A stretch of 64,000 bases of DNA from Mycobacterium sp. 852014-50255_SCH5639931 (GTDB lineage Bacteria; Actinomycetota; Actinomycetes; Mycobacteriales; Mycobacteriaceae), in the NCBI RefSeq assembly GCF_001665605.1, contig NZ_LZSV01000001.1, forward strand, positions 1 through 64,000, in the 5' to 3' direction. Below, in pieces: positions 8,946 to 17,000 of the stretch; positions within the stretch are counted from its first letter, which is position 1, and each line of letters opens with the position of its first letter. Below the pieces are notes generated by a model, which had not been told where the DNA came from, ran no database searches, and worked only from the letters and a program-made list of their open reading frames with translations. A program made the translations under genes and the position numbers.

Positions 8946-10100
8946 GTGGACTTCTCATACCCGGCGGAAGTGGAACAGTTCCGCATCGAGCTGCGCGACT
9001 GGCTGTCGCAGAACCTGACCGACGAGTTGGTGGCCGCCCGTCGACCCGCCGGACGCGACGACGCCGCCATCGAGATGCTGCGCGCGTGGAGCGCGACGAT
9101 GGCCGACGCGGGTTGGGCCGCGGTCTCCTGGCCTCGTGAGTACGGCGGCCGCGGCGCGACGGTTCTCGAGCAGCTGGTCTACACCGAGGAAACCACGCGC
9201 GCTCGAGCCCCGATGCCGCTCAACGTTATTGGGCTCAACAACATCGCCCCCGCCATCATGCAGTATGGCACCGAAGAGCAGAAGCTCACGCTGCTCCCCC
9301 GCATGATGCGGGCCGACGACATCTGGTGCCAAGGGATGTCGGAACCCGAAGCGGGGTCCGATCTCGCGGCACTGCGAACCCGCGCGGTGCGTGACGGTGA
9401 CGACTTCGTCGTCAACGGCCAAAAGATCTGGACCTCGCTGGGACATCGGGCGGACTGGTGCCAGCTGTACGTGCGCACCGATCCGGACGCGCCCAAGCAC
9501 AAGGGCATCTCCTGCCTGATTGTCGACATGACGCTGCCGGGCATCGACGTCCGCCCGCTGGTGACGCTCAACGGCGACGCCGATTTCGCCGAGGTGTTCT
9601 TCCACGACGTGCGGGTCCCGGCGGACGCGTTGCTCGGACCGTTGAATGCGGGCTGGCAGGTGGCCACCACGACACTCAGCCACGAGCGCGCCGGCGCCGC
9701 CCGGCTATACGCCGAAATGCAGATACGGCTCGAAGAACTGGTCGACGACATCGCCGCGCACACCGACGCGCTCGAGGACCCGGTCACGCTGCGGCGCCTC
9801 GGCGAAATCGCGCTCCGCATCAAGTATCTCGAAGTCCTGTGCCGGCGGTCGATCTCGGCGACGCTGCACGGCGGCTCCGAAACTACAGCGTTCGCCTCGG
9901 CAAGCCTCGCCAAGACCGTGTGGGGCGAGCTCGGGCAGGATATGGCCGCCCTGGCGTTCGACGTGCTGGGCACCCGCGGCGCCGGTGCGCAATGGGCGAA
10001 CTACCGGCTGACGTCGCGCTCGCTCACCATTGCGGGAGGGACGACGCAGATCAACAAGAACATCACCGCCCAACGGGTACTCGGGTTGCCGCGCAAATGA
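8946..10100 (+). CDS. Acyl-CoA dehydrogenase (FadE type, large subunit)
   Basis: FAD enzyme introducing an alpha-beta double bond into an acyl-CoA, about 384 aa. Domains run in the usual order: N-terminal helices, the middle beta domain (WCQGMSEPEAGSDLAALRTRA, then NGQKIWTSLGHRADWC) and a C-terminal helical domain ending TIAGGTTQINKNITAQRVLG, the flavin-contacting block. GTG at 8946 (VDFSYPAEVEQF) is chosen because conservation begins there; an in-frame start at 8922 is possible. The stop overlaps the ATG of the next FadE by 4 nt. Paired, unlike FadE genes of this kind form alpha2-beta2 enzymes in mycobacterial steroid degradation; that this pair does so is inference. Confidence 0.9.
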   Translation: MDFSYPAEVEQFRIELRDWLSQNLTDELVAARRPAGRDDAAIEMLRAWSATMADAGWAAVSWPREYGGRGATVLEQLVYTEETTRARAPMPLNVIGLNNIAPAIMQYGTEEQKLTLLPRMMRADDIWCQGMSEPEAGSDLAALRTRAVRDGDDFVVNGQKIWTSLGHRADWCQLYVRTDPDAPKHKGISCLIVDMTLPGIDVRPLVTLNGDADFAEVFFHDVRVPADALLGPLNAGWQVATTTLSHERAGAARLYAEMQIRLEELVDDIAAHTDALEDPVTLRRLGEIALRIKYLEVLCRRSISATLHGGSETTAFASASLAKTVWGELGQDMAALAFDVLGTRGAGAQWANYRLTSRSLTIAGGTTQINKNITAQRVLGLPRK

Positions 10101-11182
10101 ATCTCGAGTTCACCGACGAGCAGGTCGCCCTGCGCGACACCACCCGGCGCTTTCTGGCCGAGAAGGCCCCGATCTCGGGTCACGTTCGGCCGCTGCTCGA
10201 CGATCCGATTGGCACCAATGAACCGGTGTGGCTTGGCCTTGCCGATCTGGGAACGACCGGTCTGCTGGTACCGGAGGGCTACGGCGGCGCCGGCATGACC
10301 ATGGTCGAGGCCGGCATCGTGGCCGAAGAGCTGGGCGCCGCCCTGCATCCGGGGCCGTGGTTGTCGACCGCGGTCGCCGCCGCGCGAGCGCTGACGCGGC
10401 TCGGCGCCACCGACACCGCGGCCGGGCTGTTGAGCGGAATCGCCGATGGCACCACGGTCGCCACGGTCTGCTTCCCGGATGCCGAGGTTGCCGCGAGCCC
10501 ACGGGGCCCCGACGTCGAGCTGCGGGGCGAGATCGGTGCGGTGCCCGACGCCGCCGCGGCGGACGTGTTGTTGGCATTCGCCGAGGATGACCGCGGCCCA
10601 GGGCTTTTCGCGGTGCGGACCGACGCGCCGGGCGTTTCGGTCACGCCCGAGCGCGGTATCGACCAGACCCGCAAGCAGTTCCGTGTCTCTTTCGAGGCGG
10701 CACCCGCGCAGCGACTGGCCGCGGCGTCTCCCGAAGACGTGGCGGCGGTGTTCGACGACGTGCTGATCGCTACTGCCGCGGACGCTCTCGGCGCCGCGCG
10801 CGCGGTCATGCATATCGCCGTCGAATATGCCAAAACCCGAACGCAATTCGGTCAGCCGATCGGCTCGTTCCAGGCGGTCCAGCATCTGTGCGTCGACATG
10901 TTCGAGACCGTCGAGTTGGCCCGGGGCGGGGTGATCCACGCCCTGTGGGCCGCCGACAACGCCGACCCCGACGAGCGGCATCTTGCCGCGCTGCGCGCAA
11001 AAGCGTTCGCTGGGCGGCTGGCCACCGTGGGTGATACGGCCATCCAGGTGTTCGGCGGGATCGGTTACACCTGGGAGCACGACGCGCACCTGTACCTCAA
11101 GCGGCTGCTGAGCTGGAGCGCGTTCCTCGGTGGTCCCGACCACTACCTCACCGAACTCGGTGCGCGCCTTGCGAAGAGATGA
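10097..11182 (+). CDS. Acyl-CoA dehydrogenase (FadE type, partner subunit)
   Basis: Second acyl-CoA dehydrogenase, 361 aa, translationally coupled (ATGA) to the first. It keeps the N-terminal helical domain (NLEFTDEQVALRDTTRRFL) and the C-terminal domain (EYAKTRTQFGQPIGSFQAVQH, IQVFGGIGYTWEHDAHLYLKR). The middle domain is divergent: the SEPEAGSD-type block of its neighbour is not recognisable, replaced by an Ala-rich stretch. This is the pattern expected of one half of a heteromeric FadE, in which only part of the cofactor and substrate contacts come from each chain. The substrate is unknown; cluster context suggests a bulky or branched acyl-CoA. Confidence 0.88.
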   Translation: MNLEFTDEQVALRDTTRRFLAEKAPISGHVRPLLDDPIGTNEPVWLGLADLGTTGLLVPEGYGGAGMTMVEAGIVAEELGAALHPGPWLSTAVAAARALTRLGATDTAAGLLSGIADGTTVATVCFPDAEVAASPRGPDVELRGEIGAVPDAAAADVLLAFAEDDRGPGLFAVRTDAPGVSVTPERGIDQTRKQFRVSFEAAPAQRLAAASPEDVAAVFDDVLIATAADALGAARAVMHIAVEYAKTRTQFGQPIGSFQAVQHLCVDMFETVELARGGVIHALWAADNADPDERHLAALRAKAFAGRLATVGDTAIQVFGGIGYTWEHDAHLYLKRLLSWSAFLGGPDHYLTELGARLAKR

Positions 11183-11320
11183 TGGTACCGACGACCCGCC
11201 GCCGCGATCCGATCGGTGCGCAAGACGCTCGGGAGTGCCTGCGCATCGGTGTCCAGACGCCTAGAATGGGTCCCGTCACCCCTGTTATGCAGCGCATTCG
11301 CGGGCTCGGGTCTGATAGCC

Positions 11321-11337
11321 TCTAACAAAGATTTGGT
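11321..11337 (-). promoter_or_regulatory. Candidate operator ahead of the tandem TetR gene
   Basis: Read on the minus strand this is ACCAAATCTTTGTTAGA, matching the ACCAAA-N4-TGTT motif found at three nearby promoters. It lies 48 bp before the regulator start, where self-regulation would act. This is a by-eye motif, not a proven site. Confidence 0.4.
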
Positions 11338-11384
11338 TCGCGAGAGGGACGAATGCGTATGTTTGCCGGTCCGCAGTCGTCCGG

Positions 11385-12683
11385 ATGTGCGCACCGCTGA
11401 TCATGCCGAGAGCGGAGCCATTGCGAGCCAGCGCCCCAGTTGAATTGGGTACCCGGCGAATCGAGATCCTCACCACCGCCGCCTCGTTGATCGCACAGTC
11501 GGGATTGCGGACCTCGTTGCAGGAGATCGCCGACGCGGCGGGGATCCTTCCCGGCAGCCTCTACCACCATTTCGAGTCCAAAGAGGCGATCCTCATCGAG
11601 TTGATCCGCCGCTATCAGGACGATCTGGATCGGATCGGGCAAGCCGCGCAAGCGAAGTTGGACAAGCCCGACCCCCGACCGGTTCCCGAGCAGGTCGTCG
11701 AACTGGGCTCGGCGATCGCGGACTGCGCCGTGCGGCATCGGGCGGCGCTGCAGATGTCGTTCTACGAGGGGCCGAGCACGGATCCGGAGCTGATGAAGCT
11801 GACGCAGCAGCGGCCCGTGGCGATTCAGGAGGCGATGCTGCAAACCCTGCGCGCGGGCAGGTGGAGCGGCTACATCAAACCCGATATCGATCTGCCCACG
11901 TTGGCCGACCGGATTTGCCAGACCATGCTGCAGGTTGGCCTCGACGTCATGCGCCATAAGTCGCCCGCCGACCAGGTGGCCGCGCTGCTATGCCGAATCA
12001 TGTTGGAGGGATTGGCAACCCGGCCGCCTACCGACTCAGAGCTCGACGGGTCCAACGCCTTCGCGGCCGCCAGGGACGTCATCGAGACCTGGTCGGACGA
12101 CAGCGACGCCGATCCCAGCGACAAAGCGGCGCACGTTCGTGCGGTGGCGCGAACCGAATTCGGCCGAAAAGGCTACGAGGCCACCACCATCAGGGACATC
12201 GCGTCCGCTGCCGGTCTTGGCACCGGGACCGTCTACCGGGTGATCGGGTCGAAGGACGAGCTACTCGCATCGATCATGGAATCGTTCGGCCGGAAGGTCG
12301 AGGCGGGCTGGGTCAACGTCCTGCGCTCGGATGCCACGCCCGTCGAGAAGCTGGACGCACTGAGCTGGGTCAACGTCAATGCGCTCGATCGGTTTTCCGA
12401 CGAGTTCCGGATTCAGCTCGCCTGGCTGCGTCAATCGCCGCCGGACACCCCCAACCCGGGGTGGTTGTACGCGACCCGACTCCGGCAGATGAAAACGCTC
12501 CTTTCCGAGGGCATCCGATCGGGCGAGATCAGTGTGGACGGCGCGTCCACCGCGATGCTTGCGCGCTGCGTCATCGGCTTGCAGTGGATACCGGAGAACA
12601 TCCTTGCCGAGGTCGGCAAGCGCGCCGCGTTGGTGCACGTGCGGGACACGGTTTTGCGTGGTGTCGCGGTCCGCGCCGGGTAG
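11385..12683 (+). CDS. Tandem TetR regulator with two DNA-binding domains
   Basis: Transcriptional repressor of 432 aa, about twice the usual TetR length, because it holds two complete TetR units. The first helix-turn-helix is near residues 40-75 (TSLQEIADAAGILPGSLYHH, then FESKEAIL). The second is near residues 265-300 (TTIRDIASAAGLGTGTVYRV, then IGSKDELL). Each is followed by a helical ligand/dimer domain. The reading frame is continuous, so this is a true fusion rather than an overlap. The start may instead be the ATG at 11403. It sits between the FadE pair and an SDR, and shared promoter motifs suggest it controls the cluster; the ligand is unknown. Confidence 0.92.
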   Translation: MCAPLIMPRAEPLRASAPVELGTRRIEILTTAASLIAQSGLRTSLQEIADAAGILPGSLYHHFESKEAILIELIRRYQDDLDRIGQAAQAKLDKPDPRPVPEQVVELGSAIADCAVRHRAALQMSFYEGPSTDPELMKLTQQRPVAIQEAMLQTLRAGRWSGYIKPDIDLPTLADRICQTMLQVGLDVMRHKSPADQVAALLCRIMLEGLATRPPTDSELDGSNAFAAARDVIETWSDDSDADPSDKAAHVRAVARTEFGRKGYEATTIRDIASAAGLGTGTVYRVIGSKDELLASIMESFGRKVEAGWVNVLRSDATPVEKLDALSWVNVNALDRFSDEFRIQLAWLRQSPPDTPNPGWLYATRLRQMKTLLSEGIRSGEISVDGASTAMLARCVIGLQWIPENILAEVGKRAALVHVRDTVLRGVAVRAG

Positions 12684-12686
12684 GTG

Positions 12687-12716
12687 TTGAACCAAAAAAC
12701 TGTTACCCATACAGTT
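12687..12716 (+). promoter_or_regulatory. Promoter with inverted repeat before the second SDR
   Basis: TTGAAC (12687-12692), 17 bp, TACAGT (12710-12715). ACCAAAAAACTGTT overlaps the -35 box, as at 7836 and 8878. A perfect inverted repeat AACTGT-N7-ACAGTT (12698-12716) covers the spacer and -10 box, the size and placement expected for a repressor site. Confidence 0.5.
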
Positions 12717-12760
12717 GGGCGATTAGAATCGCGTTGGCGGTGAATGAGAAGGGGATTTCC

Positions 12761-13603
12761 ATGACTGTTGTCGATCGGTTGCGTTACGACGGCAAGCGGG
12801 CTCTCGTCGTTGGCGGCGCCACCGGCATGGGTGCGGCGGCGGCCAAGTCGGCCGCCGAGCTGGGCGCCGAAGTGATCGTGATGGATTACGCGCCGGTCAA
12901 CTACGACGTCGCCAAGTCCATCCAGGTGGACCTGCGCGATCCCGAGTCGATCGACGCCGCGCTCGAGCAGTTGGACGGTCCGGTCCACGCCCTGTTCTCG
13001 GCAGCCGGCATCGCCGACGGCACAACCGACCTGATGGCGATCAACTTCATCGGCCACCGCCATCTCATCGACCGGCTGCTCGAGAAGAATCAGCTTCCGT
13101 CGGGCTCGGCGATCTGCTTCATCTCCTCGGTCGCCGGCATGGGCTGGGAAAACGACCTGGAGCTGCTGACGGAGTTCCTCGCCACGCCGGACTTCGCCTC
13201 GGCGCAAGAGTGGGTCAAGGCCCACGAGTCGGAAGGCATCATCCACTACGGCTTTTCCAAGAAGGTCGTCAACGCCTACGTCGCGACCCAGGGCTATCCG
13301 CTGCTGAAGAAGGGCATTCGGATCAACGCGATCTGCCCCGGTCCCACCGACACCCCGCTGGCGCAGGCCAACGCCGACCTCTGGCTCACCTTCGCGCAGG
13401 ACTATCGCGAAGAGACCGGTTCGAAGGTGCACACCCCGGAGCAGATGGGCGACGTGATGGCGTTCCTGAACAGCGCCGCCGCCTTCGGCATCAGCGGGAT
13501 CACGCTGCTGGTGGACTACGGACACACGATGGCCTCGCTCACCAACGCCTATCCGCCCGGCAAGCCGATCATCGACATCATCATGGGGCGGGTAAAGCTC
13601 TAG
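12761..13603 (+). CDS. Short-chain dehydrogenase/reductase
   Basis: NAD(P)-dependent oxidoreductase, 280 aa. Cofactor motif GGATGMG near residue 18, Asp after beta-2 (VIVMDYAP, suggesting NAD preference), SAAGIAD in place of the common NAG, Ser in FISSVAG and YxxxK in HYGFSKK. The C-terminal half has NAICPGPTDTPLAQ and a long tail. The family resembles 3-alpha(or 20-beta)-hydroxysteroid dehydrogenases, which have the same insert between Ser and Tyr, but the substrate is not certain. The ATG is preceded by GAGAAGGGG. A strong hairpin follows the stop, so the gene is probably the last of its unit. Confidence 0.9.
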   Translation: MTVVDRLRYDGKRALVVGGATGMGAAAAKSAAELGAEVIVMDYAPVNYDVAKSIQVDLRDPESIDAALEQLDGPVHALFSAAGIADGTTDLMAINFIGHRHLIDRLLEKNQLPSGSAICFISSVAGMGWENDLELLTEFLATPDFASAQEWVKAHESEGIIHYGFSKKVVNAYVATQGYPLLKKGIRINAICPGPTDTPLAQANADLWLTFAQDYREETGSKVHTPEQMGDVMAFLNSAAAFGISGITLLVDYGHTMASLTNAYPPGKPIIDIIMGRVKL

Positions 13604-13615
13604 CGGGTCGCCACC

Positions 13616-13661
13616 GCCCGGCTGGCCGGGCGCCGAGCCGCGAGCGCCCGGCCAGCCGGGC
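13616..13661 (+). terminator. 18-bp perfect hairpin after the SDR gene
   Basis: Arms 13616-13633 and 13644-13661 are exact inverse complements, with a 10-nt loop. It starts 13 nt after the stop codon. There is no T-run, as is common for mycobacterial terminators. Confidence 0.6.
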
Positions 13662-13690
13662 GCTCGGCTCGGAAGCTAACGTCGGGGGGC

Positions 13691-14338
13691 ATGGCACGGA
13701 TCATCGTCATCGGCGGCCACGGCAAGGTCGCGCTGCAACTGGCCCGCATCCTGACCGAACGCGGCGACGAGGTGAGTTCGGTGTTCCGCAACCCCGACCA
13801 CTCCGACGACGTCGCGGCCACCGGGGCCAAGCCGGTGGTGGCCGATATCGAACAGCTCGACATCGATGCGCTGGCCGGGTTGGTGGCCGGGCACGACGCG
13901 GTCGTCTTCTCGGCGGGAGCCGGCGGCGGCAACCCCGCGCGCACCTACGCCGTCGACCGCGACGCCGCCATCCGCGTGATCGATGCCGCCGCGCGGGCGG
14001 GTGTCAAGCGGTTCGTGATGGTGTCGTACTTCGGCGCTGGCCCGAATCATGGTGTACCGCCAGACGATCCGTTCTTCCCCTACGCGGAGTCCAAGGCAGC
14101 GGCGGACGCCCACCTGCGCGCCAGCGATCTGGACTGGACCGTGCTGGGACCGGGCCGGCTCACCCTCGATCCGGCCACCGGCCACATCACGCTCGGGCAG
14201 GGCAAAGGGGAAGTCTCGCGTGCGGACGTCGCACTCGTCATAGCCGCCGCACTAGCGGAAGATGCCACGATCCGCCAAACCATCGACTTCAACAACGGCG
14301 ATGTCCCCATCGCCGACGCCCTGGCCGGCCGAGGGTAA
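13691..14338 (+). CDS. NAD(P)-binding Rossmann protein (atypical SDR, NmrA/YwnB-like)
   Basis: Small soluble protein of 215 aa. A dinucleotide-binding motif near the N-terminus (IIVIGGHGKVALQLARIL) and an alternating beta-alpha pattern identify an atypical SDR. VVFSAGAGGG and RFVMVSYFGAG follow, and YAESKAAAD supplies a Tyr-x3-Lys pair. Proteins like this act as NAD(P)H-dependent reductases or sensors; the substrate cannot be read. The start at 13691 follows GGGGGG 4 nt upstream. It is separated from the preceding SDR by a hairpin and from metE by the riboswitch, so it is probably its own unit. Confidence 0.82.
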   Translation: MARIIVIGGHGKVALQLARILTERGDEVSSVFRNPDHSDDVAATGAKPVVADIEQLDIDALAGLVAGHDAVVFSAGAGGGNPARTYAVDRDAAIRVIDAAARAGVKRFVMVSYFGAGPNHGVPPDDPFFPYAESKAAADAHLRASDLDWTVLGPGRLTLDPATGHITLGQGKGEVSRADVALVIAAALAEDATIRQTIDFNNGDVPIADALAGRG

Positions 14339-14394
14339 GCTCCGCTACGCAGCTGGTCTGCCGTCGCCGCACCACGCGACTTCGGCATCGAGCG

Positions 14395-14565
14395 AGGCGG
14401 GTTAGTAACGCTTCGCGAGAGGGAACCCGGTGAGAGCCCGGGACTGTCCCGCAGCGGTATGCAGGAACGACCGCCGTCACACAAGCACTGGTCGCAAGAC
14501 TGGGAAGCGACGGCCATTAGGAGCACCACCGGTGCGTGCCTGCGAGTCCGAAGACCTGCCAGCTG
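14395..14565 (+). promoter_or_regulatory. Cobalamin (B12) riboswitch of metE
   Basis: The conserved parts of the adenosylcobalamin riboswitch are visible in order: GGGAACCCGGTGAGAGCCCG (from 14421), CTGTCCCGCAGCGGTA, ACTGGGAAGCGACGG (about 14499) and the B12 box AGTCCGAAGACCTGCC (14545-14560). Family knowledge: B12 binding shuts off the downstream gene, here the B12-independent methionine synthase, so the cell uses MetH when cobalamin is present. The leader runs another 150 nt to the GTG start and includes GC-rich segments that could form the expression platform. Confidence 0.92.
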
Positions 14566-14713
14566 TGCCGGGCGCGCCGCGTCCGGCGGCTCATCGCCTC
14601 GTGGAATGGGCGTTTGGCTGAACGCGTTGCGGTTATGCGCAAGGTGCATGCCGCGGCGGATCGGCTAAACGTCCTCCGGCGGTGACCACCCCGCTGATTG
14701 ATAGGACCAGACC

Positions 14714-16984
14714 GTGACCGCTCAACCATTCACCGCCACCGTCACCGGCTCTCCCCGTATCGGGCCAAAACGCGAACTCAAGCGCGCCACCGAGGGCTAC
14801 TGGGCCGGGCGCACCAGCCGATCGGAGCTGGAATCCGTTGCCGCCACGCTGCGCCGAGACATGTGGGCGGGCCTCTCCGCCGCAGGTCTGGACTCGGTAC
14901 CCGTGAACACGTTCTCCTATTACGACCAGATGCTGGACACCGCGGTGCTGCTGGGCGCCCTGCCCGCGCGCGCCGCGCAGGTCCCCGACGACCTGGATCG
15001 CTACTTCGCCGCCGCGCGGGGTAACTCCGACGTCGCGCCGCTGGAGATGACCAAGTGGTTCGACACCAACTACCACTACCTGGTTCCCGAGATCGAGCCC
15101 GCGACCACGTTCTCGCTCAACCCCGACAAGGTGCTCTCCGAACTCAAAGAGGCTCTCGCGCAAGGGATTCCCGCCCGTCCGGTCGTGATCGGACCGATCA
15201 CCTTCCTGCTGTTGAGCAAGGCGGTGAACGGCGGTGGTGCGCCGATCGAGCGGCTCCAGGAGCTGGTGGGAATCTACTCGGAGTTGTTGTCCCAGCTCGC
15301 CGATAACGGCGCGCAGTGGGTGCAGTTCGACGAGCCGGCGCTGGTGACCGACATCTCCCCCGACGCCCCGGCGCTGGCCGAGGCCGTCTACAACGCGCTG
15401 GGCAAGGTCAGCAATCGGCCGGCCATCTACGTCGCCACCTATTTCGGTGACCCCGGCGCCTCCCTGGCCGGGCTGGCCCGCACGCCGGTCGAGGCGATCG
15501 GAGTCGACCTGGTGTACGGCGCCGACACCGCGCTGGCGGGCATTCCGGAGTTGGCCGACAAGACCCTGGTGGCCGGCGTCGTCGACGGGCGCAACATCTG
15601 GCGCACCGATCTGGAGTCGACGCTCGGCAAGTTGGCCACGCTTCGGAATTCCGCTGCGACAGTAGCGGTCTCGACCTCCTGCTCCACGATGCACGTGCCG
15701 TACTCCCTGGAACCGGAAACCGATCTGGACGACGCGCTGCGCAGCTGGCTGGCGTTCGGCCAGGAGAAGGTCGCCGAGGTGGTGACGCTCGCGCGCGCGC
15801 TGCGCGACGGACGCGATGCCGTCGCCGACGCGATCGCGGCGTCCAATGCCGCGGTGGCCTCCCGCAAGAGCGATCCGCGGCTGCACAACGACCGGCTACG
15901 CGACCGCATCGCCTCGATCGTCGCGTCGGGCACCCATCGTGGTGACGCCGCGGGGCGCCGCGCCAGCCAGGAGGAGCGACTGCACCTGCCGCCGCTGCCC
16001 ACCACGACCATCGGCTCCTACCCGCAGACCTCCGCGATCCGCAAGGCGCGCGCCGCACTCCGGGCCGGCGAGATCGACCGGGCGGAATACGAGAACCGGA
16101 TGAAGAAGGAAATCGCCGACGTCATCAAGCTGCAGGAGGAGCTCGGGCTCGACGTGCTGGTGCACGGCGAGCCCGAGCGCAACGACATGGTGCAGTACTT
16201 CGCCGAGCAACTCGAGGGCTTCTTCGCCACACAGAACGGATGGGTGCAGTCGTACGGCAGCCGCTGCGTGCGCCCACCGATCCTGTACGGCGACGTGATT
16301 CGCACCCACCCGATGACCGTCGAGTGGATCAAGTACGCGCAGTCGTTGACCGACAAGCCGGTAAAGGGCATGCTGACCGGCCCGGTCACCATCCTCGCTT
16401 GGTCGTTCGTCCGCGACGATCAGCCGCTGGCCGACACCGCCAACCAGGTTGCGCTCGCCATCCGGGACGAGACCGTGGACCTGGAGTCCGCCGGCATCGC
16501 GGTCATCCAGGTCGACGAGCCGGCGCTGCGCGAGCTGCTGCCGCTGCGCCGCGCCGATCAGGAGGACTACTTGCGTTGGGCCGTAGGGTCTTTCCGGTTG
16601 GCTACCTCCGGCGTGGCCGACTCCACGCAAATCCACACCCACCTGTGCTATTCGGAGTTCGGTGAGGTGATCGGGGCGATCGCCGACCTGGACGCGGACG
16701 TGACGTCCATCGAGGCAGCACGTTCACACATGGAGGTGCTGGACGACCTCAACTCGATCGGCTTTTCCAACAGTGTCGGCCCCGGCGTCTACGACATCCA
16801 CTCGCCGCGGGTGCCGAGCACGACCGAGATGGCGGAGTCCTTGCGCGCGGCGCTGAGAGCCGTCCCGGCGGAACGGCTTTGGGTCAACCCCGACTGTGGG
16901 CTGAAGACTCGCAACTCCGACGAGGTCACCGCGTCGCTGAAGAACATGGTCGCCGCGGCGCAGGAGGTGCGGGCGAGCGCCTAG
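14714..16984 (+). CDS. metE: B12-independent methionine synthase MetE
   Basis: 5-methyltetrahydropteroyltriglutamate-homocysteine methyltransferase, 756 aa, the normal length. It makes methionine from homocysteine without cobalamin. Both halves of the double barrel are present: the N-terminal copy ([20 protein letters not shown]) and the catalytic C-terminal copy ([10 protein letters not shown] near residue 430). Zinc ligands are seen in [10 protein letters not shown] (His and Cys near residues 638-640) and in NPDCGLKTR (Cys near 725). GTG start with AGGA 8 nt upstream. It is controlled by the riboswitch just ahead and convergent with the DUF3556 gene, 16 nt apart. Equivalent to M. tuberculosis Rv1133c by sequence and neighbourhood. 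Confidence 0.97.
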   Translation: MTAQPFTATVTGSPRIGPKRELKRATEGYWAGRTSRSELESVAATLRRDMWAGLSAAGLDSVPVNTFSYYDQMLDTAVLLGALPARAAQVPDDLDRYFAAARGNSDVAPLEMTKWFDTNYHYLVPEIEPATTFSLNPDKVLSELKEALAQGIPARPVVIGPITFLLLSKAVNGGGAPIERLQELVGIYSELLSQLADNGAQWVQFDEPALVTDISPDAPALAEAVYNALGKVSNRPAIYVATYFGDPGASLAGLARTPVEAIGVDLVYGADTALAGIPELADKTLVAGVVDGRNIWRTDLESTLGKLATLRNSAATVAVSTSCSTMHVPYSLEPETDLDDALRSWLAFGQEKVAEVVTLARALRDGRDAVADAIAASNAAVASRKSDPRLHNDRLRDRIASIVASGTHRGDAAGRRASQEERLHLPPLPTTTIGSYPQTSAIRKARAALRAGEIDRAEYENRMKKEIADVIKLQEELGLDVLVHGEPERNDMVQYFAEQLEGFFATQNGWVQSYGSRCVRPPILYGDVIRTHPMTVEWIKYAQSLTDKPVKGMLTGPVTILAWSFVRDDQPLADTANQVALAIRDETVDLESAGIAVIQVDEPALRELLPLRRADQEDYLRWAVGSFRLATSGVADSTQIHTHLCYSEFGEVIGAIADLDADVTSIEAARSHMEVLDDLNSIGFSNSVGPGVYDIHSPRVPSTTEMAESLRAALRAVPAERLWVNPDCGLKTRNSDEVTASLKNMVAAAQEVRASA

Positions 16985-17000
16985 GCGTCGCGGCTGGCCG

